Shown: piece by piece, positions 16,111 to 26,500 of the stretch
How the letters are laid out: each line of letters opens with the position of its first letter
Numbering within the stretch: the stretch's first letter is position 1
Origin: Bacteroidota bacterium
GTDB lineage: Bacteria > Bacteroidota > Bacteroidia > Palsa-965
Reading direction: 5' to 3'
Assembly (NCBI GenBank): GCA_016194975.1
Contig: JACQAM010000008.1
Location: 186,001-250,000, forward strand
Length of the DNA: 64,000 nucleotides
Translations under genes and position numbers: made by a program
Notes under the pieces: model-generated
The model's database searches: none
Told to the model about the DNA's origin: nothing
The model's input: only the letters and a program-made list of their open reading frames with translations

Positions 16111-17013
16111 ATGAAAAACACATTCGATTTTCACAATACTCCCGTCATCGATCAAGTTGGTGTAGAAGAACGCGTGGCGCGATTCAATTCAAGAAGTATA
16201 AAAAAAACTTCCAAGGTGGAAGGATTGAAACTGGCGCTGAGCATGATCGATCTCACCACGCTCGAGGGAAAAGATACGGAAGGAAAAGTGCGGCAGATGT
16301 GTTACAAAGCGCAACATCCGCACGATGAACTTCCGGGATTACCCACTGTTGCTGCGGTTTGTGTTTACCCGACGTTTGTGAAGCTTGCGAAAAAGGAACT
16401 CGGAAATTCAGGAGTGCAAGTTGCTTCGGTTGCAACCGCATTTCCTTCGGGACAATCGACACTGAAAGTAAAACTCGACGATACTAAATTCGCAGTGGAA
16501 AGCGGGGCCGATGAAGTGGATATGGTTATTTCACGCGGAGAATTTCTTGCCGGCAATTACAATTTTGTTTTTGATGAAATTGCTGAAATAAAAAATGCTT
16601 GTGGAAATGCAAGATTAAAAGTGATTCTTGAAACAGGAGAACTTTCTACGCTTGATAATGTTCGTCGTGCGAGCGAGATCGCTATGCGTGCTGGTGCTGA
16701 TTTCATTAAAACATCAACAGGAAAAATTTCTCCGGCTGCCACACAACCGGTAACACTCGTAATGCTGGAAGCGATACGCGATTACTATTACGAAACAGGA
16801 ATTATGATCGGGATGAAACCTGCCGGTGGAATTTCTACGGCGAAAATTGCATTGCAATATCTCGTAATGGTGAAAGAAACACTTGGTAACGCATGGCTCA
16901 ATAATATCTGGTTCCGCTTCGGCGCAAGTTCATTGGCGAATGATATTCTCATGCAGCTTTGCAAAGAAGCGACCGGAGTTTACCAGGGAGCGGATTATTT
17001 TTCGAAAGATTAG
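16111..17013 (+). CDS. deoC: Deoxyribose-phosphate aldolase
   Basis: A 300-residue DERA, longer than the usual 220-260 because of an N-terminal extension of about 40 residues, as in eukaryote-like DeoC enzymes. It cleaves 2-deoxyribose 5-phosphate to glyceraldehyde 3-phosphate and acetaldehyde. The Schiff-base lysine is Lys200 in GADFIKTSTGK, and the second catalytic lysine is Lys236 in GMKPAGG. VILETGEL (171-178) is also conserved. Two aldehyde dehydrogenase genes follow in the same direction and could oxidise the acetaldehyde. Confidence 0.96.
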   Translation: MKNTFDFHNTPVIDQVGVEERVARFNSRSIKKTSKVEGLKLALSMIDLTTLEGKDTEGKVRQMCYKAQHPHDELPGLPTVAAVCVYPTFVKLAKKELGNSGVQVASVATAFPSGQSTLKVKLDDTKFAVESGADEVDMVISRGEFLAGNYNFVFDEIAEIKNACGNARLKVILETGELSTLDNVRRASEIAMRAGADFIKTSTGKISPAATQPVTLVMLEAIRDYYYETGIMIGMKPAGGISTAKIALQYLVMVKETLGNAWLNNIWFRFGASSLANDILMQLCKEATGVYQGADYFSKD

Positions 17014-17083
17014 CTGCGGATGAGCACGAATTAGCGCTGATTTTCTTAGTGCCTTCGCGTCTTAGCGGTGAACATAAAATAAG

Positions 17084-18571
17084 ATGAATACAAAAACAAC
17101 TACTGAAAAGAAAAAACCAAAACTCGATTTCGATTCGGGCTGGAATTATTCGCCATCGCCTGAAAGCACCGGACATATCCGTCTTGAAAAGCGATACGAT
17201 CATTTCATCAATGGGCAATTTGTAAAACCAGCAGGAGGAAAATATTTTCCTTCGATAAATCCCGCCACTGAAAAAGTAATTGCTGAAGTTGCTTACGGTG
17301 ATGAACGCGATATTGACAAAGCGGTGAAAGCGGCGCGGAATGCGTATGAAAAAGTGTGGAAGAAAATGCCGGGAGCGGAACGTGGAAAATATCTCTATCG
17401 CATTGCACGCATCATGCAGGAACGCGCGCGTGAACTCGCCGTGATCGAATCGATGGATGGAGGAAAAACAATTCGTGAATCGAGAGATGTCGATACGCCA
17501 TTGGCTGCTGCACATTTTTTCTACTATGCGGGCTGGGCAGATAAATTGGAATATGCTTTTCCCAATAGAAAAATTTCTCCTGTTGGTGTTGCAGGACAAA
17601 TTATTCCGTGGAATTTTCCATTGCTCATGGCCGCGTGGAAAATTGCGCCAGCGCTCGCGTGCGGAAATTGTGTGGTGCTAAAACCTGCAGAAACTACCCC
17701 GCTCACTGCAATGAAACTTGCTGAAATTATCCGCGACGCAGGATTGCCTCCAGGCGTTGTAAATATTGTGAATGGAGATGGAAAAGCGGGAGCAGCATTA
17801 GTGAATCACAAAGACGTTGATAAAATTGCATTCACCGGTTCAACTGATGTCGGGAAAATTATTCAGCGCGCCATTGCAGGAACAAAAAAGAAAGCGACGC
17901 TCGAACTTGGCGGAAAAGCGGCGAATATTATTTTCGAAGATGCTGCGATCGACCAGGCGGTGGAAGGAATCATCAATGGAATTTTCTTCAACCAGGGTCA
18001 CGTATGCTGCGCGGGCTCGCGCCTGTTCGTGCAGGAAAGTGTTGCGGAAGTGGTGATCAGAAAATTAAAAGACCGGATGAGTACGCTCATCGTTGGCGAT
18101 CCGCTGGATAAAAACACGGACATCGGCGCGATCAATTCCAAAGAGCAACTCGGAAAAATAAATGAGTATCTGAAAATTGGTGTGGATGAGGGAGCGGAAA
18201 TGTGGCAGAGCAAATGTTCCATTCCTTCCAATGGATTTTTCTGCCGCCCGACAATTTTTCTGAACGTTTCTCAGTCACACAGAATTGTGCAGGAAGAAAT
18301 TTTTGGGCCGGTTTTAGCAATACAAACTTTCCGAACGATTGATGAAGTGATCGAGAAAGCAAACAACACTCCATTCGGATTATCCGCAGGAGTGTGGACG
18401 GATAAAGGTTCCAAAATTTTCAATCTCACTTCCAAACTCAGAGCCGGAGTGGTATGGGCGAATACGTACAACAAATTCGATCCTACTTCTCCATTCGGCG
18501 GTTACAAAGAATCCGGATTCGGAAGAGAAGGAGGATTGCATGGATTACAACCGTATTTGAATCTTAAATGA
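17084..18571 (+). CDS. Aldehyde dehydrogenase, catalytic (ALDH16-like N-terminal half)
   Basis: A 495-residue NAD(P)-dependent aldehyde dehydrogenase of full length. Visible catalytic parts are Asn177 in PWNFPL, Glu274 in LELGGK and the nucleophile Cys308 in NQGHVCCAGSR, plus EEIFGPV and a C-terminal FGGYKESGFGREGG. It follows deoC by 70 bases and is followed by a second, truncated ALDH gene. The order deoC-ALDH-short ALDH and the two sizes match the two halves of ALDH16 proteins, so the pair may act as a complex. That is an inference; the substrate could be acetaldehyde or another aldehyde. Confidence 0.92.
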   Translation: MNTKTTTEKKKPKLDFDSGWNYSPSPESTGHIRLEKRYDHFINGQFVKPAGGKYFPSINPATEKVIAEVAYGDERDIDKAVKAARNAYEKVWKKMPGAERGKYLYRIARIMQERARELAVIESMDGGKTIRESRDVDTPLAAAHFFYYAGWADKLEYAFPNRKISPVGVAGQIIPWNFPLLMAAWKIAPALACGNCVVLKPAETTPLTAMKLAEIIRDAGLPPGVVNIVNGDGKAGAALVNHKDVDKIAFTGSTDVGKIIQRAIAGTKKKATLELGGKAANIIFEDAAIDQAVEGIINGIFFNQGHVCCAGSRLFVQESVAEVVIRKLKDRMSTLIVGDPLDKNTDIGAINSKEQLGKINEYLKIGVDEGAEMWQSKCSIPSNGFFCRPTIFLNVSQSHRIVQEEIFGPVLAIQTFRTIDEVIEKANNTPFGLSAGVWTDKGSKIFNLTSKLRAGVVWANTYNKFDPTSPFGGYKESGFGREGGLHGLQPYLNLK

Positions 18572-18574
18572 AAT

Positions 18575-18609
18575 GGGTAGATTACAGATAGTACGGATGT
18601 AATCCACCC
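18575..18609. repeat. Hairpin between the two ALDH genes
   Basis: GGGTAGATTACA (18575-18586) pairs with TGTAATCCACCC (18598-18609) with one mismatch across an 11-base loop. It carries the same GATTACA core as the repeat after sprA. It may shift the ratio of the two ALDH products by stabilising the upstream mRNA or partly ending transcription. Confidence 0.6.
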
Positions 18610-18623
18610 ACAAGCAAAATAGC

Positions 18624-19505
18624 ATGACAAGAACAACCATAAAAAAAACCTATAAGCTCTACATCGGCGGGCAATTCCCGAGAACCGAATCCGGACGATA
18701 TTATCCATTGCTCGATAAAAAGAAAAATGTGATCGCCGATATCTGTCTTGCATCACGAAAAGATTTTCGCAATGCAGTTGTTGCGGCGCGTTCTGCATTT
18801 GGCGGATGGAGTTCGCGTTTTGCTTTCAATCGCTCGCAGATCCTTTATCGCATTGCAGAAATGATGGAAGGAAGAAAAGCGCAATTTCTTGAGGAACTTT
18901 TAGTGCAGGGATCTTCAAAAGTGAATGCAGAAAAGGAAATTACTTTGTCCATCGATCGTCTTGTTTATTATGCAGGATGGTGTGATAAGTACCAGCAGAT
19001 CTCTTCAAGTGTAAACCCGGTTGCTTCTTCTCATTTCAATTTTTCCGTTCCCGAACCGACCGGAGTCGTTGCAATCGTTGCGCCGCAGAATAGTTCTTTG
19101 ATCGGAATTATTTCTGTGGTTGCACCTGTTATTGCCGGAGGAAATGTTTGCATTGTCCTTGCTTCCGAAAAATTTCCTTTATGCGCGATCACGTTCGCAG
19201 AAGTTCTTGCTACTTCTGATCTTCCCGGTGGGGTAGTGAATATTCTCACCGGAAAAATTTCAGAATTACTCACGCACATGTCCTCGCACATGGATGTGAA
19301 TGCGCTCGTGTATGCGGGGAAAGACCAGAAAGAAATTACCCTGGCAAAAGAAAATGCATCGCTGAATGTGAAACGCGTTTTTGTTTATGATGATGTTTGG
19401 GAAAAAGGAACTGCTCAATCTCCGCATTTCATTCTCGATGTGCAGGAAATAAAAACAACGTGGCATCCGATAGAGAATGTTGGGGCAGCAGGAGCGAAAT
19501 ACTGA
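18624..19505 (+). CDS. Truncated, non-catalytic aldehyde dehydrogenase-like protein
   Basis: A 293-residue protein similar to the N-terminal part of aldehyde dehydrogenases: KLYIGGQFPRTESGRYYP, then an NAD-binding-like region with VAPVIAGGNVCIVLASE and GGVVNILTG. The family PWNFP motif is replaced by APQNSSLIG. The protein ends (ENVGAAGAKY) before the segment that carries the catalytic Cys, so it cannot be an active enzyme by the usual mechanism. Its length matches the C-terminal pseudo-ALDH domain of ALDH16. It is probably a structural partner of the upstream dehydrogenase. It is not an obvious pseudogene, since the frame is open and the start is clean. Confidence 0.8.
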   Translation: MTRTTIKKTYKLYIGGQFPRTESGRYYPLLDKKKNVIADICLASRKDFRNAVVAARSAFGGWSSRFAFNRSQILYRIAEMMEGRKAQFLEELLVQGSSKVNAEKEITLSIDRLVYYAGWCDKYQQISSSVNPVASSHFNFSVPEPTGVVAIVAPQNSSLIGIISVVAPVIAGGNVCIVLASEKFPLCAITFAEVLATSDLPGGVVNILTGKISELLTHMSSHMDVNALVYAGKDQKEITLAKENASLNVKRVFVYDDVWEKGTAQSPHFILDVQEIKTTWHPIENVGAAGAKY

Positions 19506-19540
19506 TAGATTTTTGTATCTTTAAGTAAGTACTTGTAATA

Positions 19541-19780
19541 ATGACAAAGTCGGTTCTCAAACGGAAATTAACTAAAGCTATTACTGAAAGCAATGATGAA
19601 TGGATGTTGAACAACGTTTATCAGTTTATGCGGAAGATGATGCTTTCCGAGGAATATGAAATATCCGATGAGGACAAAGTTGAGCTTGATGAACGTCTTG
19701 CCAGAGACAAGGCAGGACTTGAGAGATCATATTCCTGGGAAGAAGTCAAGAAACTTGTCAGGAAAAGAAAAAAAATCTGA
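19541..19780 (+). CDS. Antitoxin-like small protein (addiction module component)
   Basis: A 79-residue charged protein, MTKSVLKRKLTKAITESNDE onward, ending SYSWEEVKKLVRKRKKI. This is the pattern of the addiction-module component family that precedes ParE toxins in Bacteroidota. A ParE-like gene follows after 14 bases. A similar orphan protein (the shared feature is an N-terminal helix followed by a charged tail) occurs at 55941. It probably represses its own operon and neutralises the partner. Confidence 0.7.
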   Translation: MTKSVLKRKLTKAITESNDEWMLNNVYQFMRKMMLSEEYEISDEDKVELDERLARDKAGLERSYSWEEVKKLVRKRKKI

Positions 19781-19794
19781 TCGTAACTTCACTT

Positions 19795-20016
19795 ATGAAG
19801 ATCATCATAAAGATATCGGCACTTCGCGATATTCAGGAAATATTTGAGTGGTATGAGAAGGAAGCGGAAGGGTTAGGGGAAAAATTCCTTGAAGATTTTC
19901 AGAAAACACTTTCTTACCTCGTCATGTATTCAAGATCTTTCAGGATCAGCGGTCAATCGATCATTATTCAGAGAGTCGGCCATCAAAGTCGCAACAAAAG
20001 AAAACTTAAACTCTGA
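19795..20016 (+). CDS. ParE-like toxin with internal deletion
   Basis: A 73-residue protein; ParE toxins are usually about 95-100 residues. The N-terminal half is typical (SALRDIQEIFEWYEKEAEGL then GEKFLEDFQKTLSYL) and the end IIIQRVGHQSRNKRK matches the family C-terminus, VxHQSRNPxK. The middle part, normally the strand with RRALLKKFPYxIYY, is missing. The frame stays open, so this looks like an in-frame deletion of roughly 25 residues. The toxin is probably inactive, or a variant. Its stop overlaps the cysQ ATG by one base. Confidence 0.65.
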   Translation: MKIIIKISALRDIQEIFEWYEKEAEGLGEKFLEDFQKTLSYLVMYSRSFRISGQSIIIQRVGHQSRNKRKLKL

Positions 20017-20795
20017 TGACAGAATTATTACACAACGCGATCGTTGCGTCGTTGCAAGCAGGCGAAGCGATCATGAAAGTTTACGCTTCCGATTCTTTTG
20101 AAGTAGAATCAAAATCCGATAATTCTCCATTGACAAAAGCAGATCGTGCTTCGCATGAAATTATTGCTGCGCATCTCGCAAAAACAAATATTCCTGTGCT
20201 GAGTGAAGAAGATTCGAAAAATCATCCTTACGAAAAAAGAAAAAAATGGACTCGTTGCTGGATCGTGGATCCGCTCGACGGAACAAAAGAATTCATCAAA
20301 CGCAATGGAGAATTTACGGTGAATATTGCCCTCGTTGAAAATGGGGAGTCCATTCTCGGTGTGATCTTTGTTCCCGTGAAAAATGAATTGTATTACGCAG
20401 AAAAAAATGAAGGTGCATTTCTTTCCAATGACCAGAACCGCACGAATATCCAGTTGCCCTGTTTTAAATTGCCGCAAACAAAAACTATTGCAGGAAGCCG
20501 TTCGCATACTTCAGCCGAAACAGAAAAATTTGTTCGCGAAATGGAAGAACGATCAGGAAAAATAAATTTCATTTCCGCAGGCAGCGCTTTGAAATTCTGT
20601 TTGCTCGCAAAAGGAGAAGCGCATTTTTATCCGCGGTTTGCGCCAACAATGGAATGGGACACGGCAGCCGGACAAATCATTCTCGAAGAGAGCGGCGGGA
20701 AAATGGTACAATGGCCTTCGAAGGAAAAATTCGTTTACAACAGGGAAAATCTGCGCAACGGATGGTTTCTCGCCACAGCCGGAAATTCTCATTAA
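20016..20795 (+). CDS. cysQ: 3'(2'),5'-bisphosphate nucleotidase
   Basis: A 259-residue enzyme of the inositol monophosphatase superfamily that removes the 3' phosphate from PAP, the by-product of PAPS use in sulfate assimilation. Metal-binding motifs are SEED near residue 67, WIVDPLDGTKEF near 88 and EWDTAAGQIILEESGG near 212. It probably works with the cysC-cysD-cysN operon 4 kb away on the other strand. The ATG shares one base with the stop of the shortened ParE-like gene, so translation may be coupled to the toxin-antitoxin operon. Confidence 0.93.
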   Translation: MTELLHNAIVASLQAGEAIMKVYASDSFEVESKSDNSPLTKADRASHEIIAAHLAKTNIPVLSEEDSKNHPYEKRKKWTRCWIVDPLDGTKEFIKRNGEFTVNIALVENGESILGVIFVPVKNELYYAEKNEGAFLSNDQNRTNIQLPCFKLPQTKTIAGSRSHTSAETEKFVREMEERSGKINFISAGSALKFCLLAKGEAHFYPRFAPTMEWDTAAGQIILEESGGKMVQWPSKEKFVYNRENLRNGWFLATAGNSH

Positions 20796-20817
20796 ATTCG
20801 TTTTCTAATCTGAACTC

Positions 20818-21906
20818 ATGGCAAAGACTGCGCTGATCACCGGTGTTACCGGACAAGACGGGGCTTATCTCGCGGAATTACTTTTACAAAAAGGATACGA
20901 AGTGCACGGCATCAAACGCCGCAGTTCATTGTTCAACACCGATCGCATCGATCATCTTTACAATGATCCGCACGAAAAGGGAAAACCTTTTCATCTTCAC
21001 TTCGGCGATCTCACTGATTCCACCAATCTCATTCGCACGGTGCAGGAAATTCAACCCGATGAAATTTATAATCTCGCAGCGCAATCGCATGTAAAAGTTT
21101 CTTTCGAAACGCCGGAGTACACTGCGAATTCCGATGCTGTGGGTACGCTGCGTTTACTCGAAGCTATTCGTATTCTCAAACTGGAAAAGAAAACAAAATT
21201 CTACCAGGCCTCCACTTCCGAGATGTACGGGAAAGTGCAGGAAACTCCGCAGAAAGAATCTACGCCGTTTTATCCGCGCAGTCCGTATGGTGTTGCAAAA
21301 CTTTATGCGTACTGGATAGCGAGAAATTACCGGGAAGCTTATGGAATTTTTGCGAGCAACGGAATTCTTTTCAATCATGAAAGCCCTGTGCGCGGAGAAA
21401 CTTTTGTTACGCGCAAGATTACGCGCGCGGTGGCGAAAATAAAACTCGGACTGCAGAAAAAATTATATCTCGGTAATCTTGATGCGGAGCGCGACTGGGG
21501 CCATGCGAAAGATTATGTGGAAGGAATGTGGCGCATTGTCCAGCATAATGAAGCGGATGATTTCGTACTCGCCACAGGAAAAAAAATAAAAGTGAGAACA
21601 TTCGTGGAGTGGGCTTTTCGTGAAGCAGGAATTGAAGTAACATGGAAAGACAAGCATGAAAAAGAAGTGGGCGTAGATGCAAAAACAGGAAATGAAATTG
21701 TGGGCGTGGATGAAAAATATTATCGCCCGGCAGAAGTGGATATGCTCGTAGGCGATGCATCGAAAGCAAAAAAATTACTCGGGTGGGAACCGAAATATAC
21801 CGTCGAAGAATTAGTGAAAGAAATGGTTGCGTCCGATCTTAAATTATTCGAGCGAGATAAATATCTCATGGAAGGCGGGCATAAAGTGAATAATATCCAG
21901 GAGTAA
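20818..21906 (+). CDS. gmd: GDP-mannose 4,6-dehydratase
   Basis: A 362-residue short-chain dehydrogenase of the extended type, typical for Gmd. It turns GDP-mannose into GDP-4-keto-6-deoxymannose. The NADP site is [15 protein letters not shown] (residues 8-22), the catalytic YxxxK is YGVAKLYAY, and the substrate-loop block [16 protein letters not shown] is diagnostic. The next step enzyme (Fcl) is encoded at 27.8 kb, after two secreted-protein genes. Together they supply GDP-L-fucose for surface glycans. Confidence 0.97.
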   Translation: MAKTALITGVTGQDGAYLAELLLQKGYEVHGIKRRSSLFNTDRIDHLYNDPHEKGKPFHLHFGDLTDSTNLIRTVQEIQPDEIYNLAAQSHVKVSFETPEYTANSDAVGTLRLLEAIRILKLEKKTKFYQASTSEMYGKVQETPQKESTPFYPRSPYGVAKLYAYWIARNYREAYGIFASNGILFNHESPVRGETFVTRKITRAVAKIKLGLQKKLYLGNLDAERDWGHAKDYVEGMWRIVQHNEADDFVLATGKKIKVRTFVEWAFREAGIEVTWKDKHEKEVGVDAKTGNEIVGVDEKYYRPAEVDMLVGDASKAKKLLGWEPKYTVEELVKEMVASDLKLFERDKYLMEGGHKVNNIQE

Positions 21907-21945
21907 TTCCTTAGTTAGAGATGTAAATCATTCTTGGAATTTTGC

Positions 21946-21976
21946 TTGCCAAAGACCCCGAATTTTGCTACTTTTC
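21946..21976 (+). promoter_or_regulatory. Bacteroidota promoter before the T9SS beta-propeller gene
   Basis: TTG (21946-21948), a 20-base spacer and TACTTTTC (21969-21976), a near match to TTG-N19-21-TAnnTTTG with the last base changed. The ATG follows 5 bases later, so the leader would be extremely short. Confidence 0.4.
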
Positions 21977-21981
21977 GGTTA

Positions 21982-23448
21982 ATGAAAAAAATCACTTTTT
22001 TATTGTTAATGCTACTGCCACTTTTTCTAACAGCGCAATCTCCAATTGCTTTCGAACGTTATTACGATTTCGGTTTGGGCTTTGGTGAAGAAGGATATTG
22101 TGTGCAGCAGACCAACGATCACGGATATATTACTTGCGGTAGGCAGACTACCGGAATTGGATTTTCACAAATGCTCCTGCATAAAGTTGATTCACTTGGG
22201 AACACTCAATGGTACAAACTTATCGGTACTATTTATGAAAATGAAGCTTTTTCTGTAAAACAGACTTCAGATAGCGGGTATATTATGACGGGCTATTCTA
22301 CCGATGTGAATTACACAAACTTTATTACATTGGTAAAAACAGATGCCAATGGGAACGTTGCCTGGATGAAAAACAATATTTCGCCAATTGCTGCTTTGCC
22401 ACAAGGAGGACCCGGAGGGGGGCACGGTACAGATGTTATACAAACTTCTGATGGTGGCTATTCCATTCTTGCTATAATGACCGATTTGGATACCATAAGT
22501 TCCTCTGTTTTGATAAAGACAAATGCTAATGGAGATACCTTATGGACGAAGAAATACAGGCGTTCGTTCGGAGTCGGGTTTTATTCCTTCCAGCAAATTC
22601 CGGATGGAAGTTATATAATGGCAGGAATAGTTGATGTTAGTTTGAGTCCTGTTGATGAATCAGTTTATCTTTTAAAGACAAATGTTAATGGTGACACACT
22701 TTGGTCGAAAATTTACGATTTTGCCGGAGAAAATACTGGCTGCTATAATGTGGAGCAGACAACCGATAGTGGTTTTTTTCTTAGAGGCGGAATTTATCAT
22801 CCGTCCTCTTTTTCTACTGACATTTTAATAATCAAAACAGACTCCTTCGGTGATTCCTTATGGTCAAAAACTATTGGTGGTAATTTAAATGAAGGGGGGG
22901 AAGGAGCAAGGCAAACTTCAGATGGGGGATTTATCATTGCGGGAGGAACGACAAGTTATGGCGTTGGGGGCGAAGATGTCTATTTAGTGAAAACGAATAG
23001 TGGAGGACAAACGTTGTGGCAAAGGACTTTTGGTGGAATCAGTAATGATCAGGGAGATTATATTTTTCAAACTAATGACAAAGGTTTTATCATTTGCGGA
23101 AATTATTCCGGCCCTTTTGGTGATGGAGCAAGTCTATACCTCATAAAAACGGACAGCTCAGGAAACGCACCGACAGGAATCAATGAAATAATTTCAGATG
23201 AAAATTCTGTTTCTGTTTTTCCAAATCCTGTTTTTGCCACATCAAATATTTTTCTGAAAGAAGACAAGCTTAATGGAGAGCATATTTTTTTACTATATGA
23301 TTTTTCCGGTAAGGAAATAAGGGGCGAAGTTTTCTCGGGATCATCATATCTGTTTAACAGAAATGATTTGGCGGGTGGAATGTATTTATGTGTTATTCAG
23401 AATGAAGATGGAAAAATTATTGGAAAGGCAAAAGTTATTGTACAGTAA
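21982..23448 (+). CDS. Secreted beta-propeller-type protein with T9SS sorting domain
   Basis: A 488-residue protein; ATG 21982 opens a signal peptide (MKKITFLLLMLLPLFLTAQ). Residues about 30-410 hold seven or eight repeats of about 50 residues, each with (T/S)-D-x-GYI-x-G and a KTD/N-x-x-G-D-T-LW-x-K element, which predicts a beta-propeller. Residues about 415-488 are a type A T9SS domain (SVSVFPNPV to GGMYLCVIQNEDGKIIGKAK). Such proteins are frequent T9SS cargo in Bacteroidota; the ligand is unknown. It interrupts the fucose gene group between gmd and fcl. Confidence 0.85.
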   Translation: MKKITFLLLMLLPLFLTAQSPIAFERYYDFGLGFGEEGYCVQQTNDHGYITCGRQTTGIGFSQMLLHKVDSLGNTQWYKLIGTIYENEAFSVKQTSDSGYIMTGYSTDVNYTNFITLVKTDANGNVAWMKNNISPIAALPQGGPGGGHGTDVIQTSDGGYSILAIMTDLDTISSSVLIKTNANGDTLWTKKYRRSFGVGFYSFQQIPDGSYIMAGIVDVSLSPVDESVYLLKTNVNGDTLWSKIYDFAGENTGCYNVEQTTDSGFFLRGGIYHPSSFSTDILIIKTDSFGDSLWSKTIGGNLNEGGEGARQTSDGGFIIAGGTTSYGVGGEDVYLVKTNSGGQTLWQRTFGGISNDQGDYIFQTNDKGFIICGNYSGPFGDGASLYLIKTDSSGNAPTGINEIISDENSVSVFPNPVFATSNIFLKEDKLNGEHIFLLYDFSGKEIRGEVFSGSSYLFNRNDLAGGMYLCVIQNEDGKIIGKAKVIVQ

Positions 23449-23505
23449 TAGCAGGAAAATTCTAAAAATTTTATTCTCAAATATTTCCCCGAACTCTCCC
23501 TCAAG

Positions 23506-26500
23506 ATGAAACACACACAATCCGGATGTAAGAGAATAACGCTATTCGCTTCTATTCTATTCTCATTTTTCGCAATTGCTCAATCAGTACAATCCCGCTT
23601 ATGGAGTGTTCCTCCTAAGGAAATAATCTTTCCGGCATTAGCCACACCAAATTTACCCGCGCCATCAGCAGGAGATTACAATGGTTCTCCTTCATTCTAC
23701 GCGAATAATGCGATGCATGATCCGAACGGGAATCTTTTGTTTTTTATTAACGACGGAAATGTTTACGATTACCAGGGACGATTTATCGGGAGCATTTTTG
23801 CCAACGTTGGAGGAAATGATTTTATCCTTACCGGAACAACAGAATGGGTTATAGTTCCAGTGCCCAACCACTGCCAGCAGTATTACCTCGTAGCCGGATA
23901 TTATTCTGATGTTTCCGGATCTTCATTGGGCGGGGCGCCCCGGCCTTACTACATCATTCTTGATTTAACTCTGCCGAATCAAAACGGCAACCCGCAGGCG
24001 TATGGAGATTTCGTGGGAAATGATGGAATGAATGGGCAACAGTTACATAGTCATGAAGCATTCTTTTTGGATGATCCGACAATGGCCGGAGTAAACAATC
24101 TTGCATACAGCTCAGCATCTTCTTTGGGAAGTAATATGCATTTTGCTGTTACGCCGTTGAGGCCTAATGGAAGTACCAGGTTTCTATTTATTGATAATGT
24201 TTGTGGCGCCGGTATAAGCCGCTTTCTTGTAACTCCCAATGGAATTATATATGATAATTACACTGTTATTCCCACTAACTCGGATGGGCACGGCCAGGTG
24301 CGTGCAGAAATGGAAGTGGTTATCATTTCTGATCCTTCTGATCCCAACGTTGGAAATTATCGCCTGGCAGTTCCTTACACACGTGTGAACTTTACAACGT
24401 CGGCGCAGGAAATGGGTGTGTTTGTGCAGGACATAGATTTTAATACAGGAAATTATATCGGCAGTGCGAAGTTTGTTTTTTTGCCACGCTACTTCAATGG
24501 AACAGATTATATTACACCTGATGTTCATGGATTAGAATTTTCTGCCAATGGAAAATTCCTTTATGTTACTCATACAACTCCACCATACATTGAGTACTCT
24601 GATATTTCGCAGGCTAGTCCGACATTTTCAGCTCTACAGGCTCTTTCGAATATTTCGCCGAATCTTAATAACCCACAAGATTTTCAAAATTCTCAAATTG
24701 AATTGGGAAATGATGGACGTCTGTATTTTGCCGCGTCAAATCGTCTTGCTGCATTAAGTATCAATTTTTCTTTACCGCCAAATGCTGTCGGTGTTTTTTG
24801 GACTGACAATGCGATTCCATCTGTCACTGTTCCCATCAGCTCCGCAATTTTTCCTTCGCAAGTAGTAATTTCTTCCGACATTTCTGATGTTCGACTTCTG
24901 AATGACCAGGTTGATGGAGAAGTTTATCAGGTGGTTTCACAAACATCTCCGCCGGATGGATGTTGCTTGACAGGTACAATTTTTACAGCAAACAATTATA
25001 TAGCCGGAACTCCAGGCACACCAAACTTTACTACTTACGCAAATGCCAATCAAATATGGACTCCAACAAATAATCCGTTTGGCGGAACATCAACGAATCC
25101 GGTTACCATTGTAATGATAAAGAATACACTCACTATTCCGGCCGGAAAAACTATTACAATCAAGAATATGATTTTCAAATTTGCTCCGCGTGTATATTCT
25201 CCAAATAATGTTCCAGGTGGAGAAGTAATTATTTTAGGCAGTTCACTTCCCAATATTCACGGCGGGAAATTAATACTTGATAATACAACCTTTACCTCTT
25301 ATGACGGTTGTGGACTCGGAATGTGGGAAGGAGTAGAAGTAAACGGCAGAGCAAGCCTGCCTCAGGCACCTAATCTCAATTTAAGCCAGAGCCAGCAAGG
25401 TTGGCTCGTTCTTCAAAACAATGCTGTCATTTCAAATGCATACACCGGCACTCTTGCAGGAAAACGCGCAACACCTTTTCCAAATATTACTTGGGATCAG
25501 AATTTTAATGGTGGAATTATCACTGCAACAAATTCAAAATTTTTAAACAACACGATTGCTGTTCAGTTTCGTCCATACACCGATCCGTCAAACGTGCTTC
25601 ACAATTACAGTTATTTCACACGCTGCGATTTTCTCACTACGATAAATCCTCTTAACGATCCGCATAGTGCAACAAGATTCGTAATTTTTGTTCAGATGAT
25701 GCAGACAGCAGGAATTGTTTTCAGTGGAAATAATTTCAATAACAGTAGCGCGTTGCCGAGCAATAGTGTGTTGGATATGCCTTCGAATGGTTATGGTATT
25801 TATGGTTTCGATGCAAATTTTCAAGTGCTTCCTGCCTGTGCAAATCCTCAACTTTGTACGCAATTCATTCCTAATACATTTCAGAATCTTGGTTATGGTG
25901 TTCTTTCATGGAGTTCAAATCCACTTAATTCTGTAAAGATTGACGGATCACAATTTTTAAATAATTACAGGGGCGTGCTTATAAATTTTGTCGACTACTC
26001 TACGATCACGAATAATCATTTCACAATAATAAAATATCCATTTCTTGCTGGACCGGGCCCTGCTTATGGAATTTATTTAAACAACAGCACAGGATATCAA
26101 GTAGAGGCGAATGATTTTGCATATTCAACAGCGCCGATTAATACGCTTGCCGTTGGATCTTCCTACGGAGTTATTGTCAGTAATTCCTTATCTGCGAACA
26201 ATCTTATTTATCGAAATATTTTCCACCACATTTATATTGGATGCCAAACTCAGCGTGTGAATTGTCAGGTAGTTCCCAATCCTATGAATGGTGATCCTTA
26301 CAATCCCCAGGGGTTGCAATTCATTTGCAACTCATTCGATGCAAATTCAAATGACAATTTTAATATTGTTCAGCCAAATGGTTGTGAGGATTTTTTCCAG
26401 GGAAGTAAAACCAGAACCGCAGACAACTGTTTCGCCGATGATAATGTTCATTATGATTATTGGGTGAATTTTTCATCAACGATTGACCCTTTCACCAATC

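Noticed and set aside
17037-17075. GCCTTCGCGTCTTAGCGG stretch before the first ALDH considered as a third MITE copy
   Set aside because: It matches only the internal word of the element; the terminal repeats and target duplications are missing.
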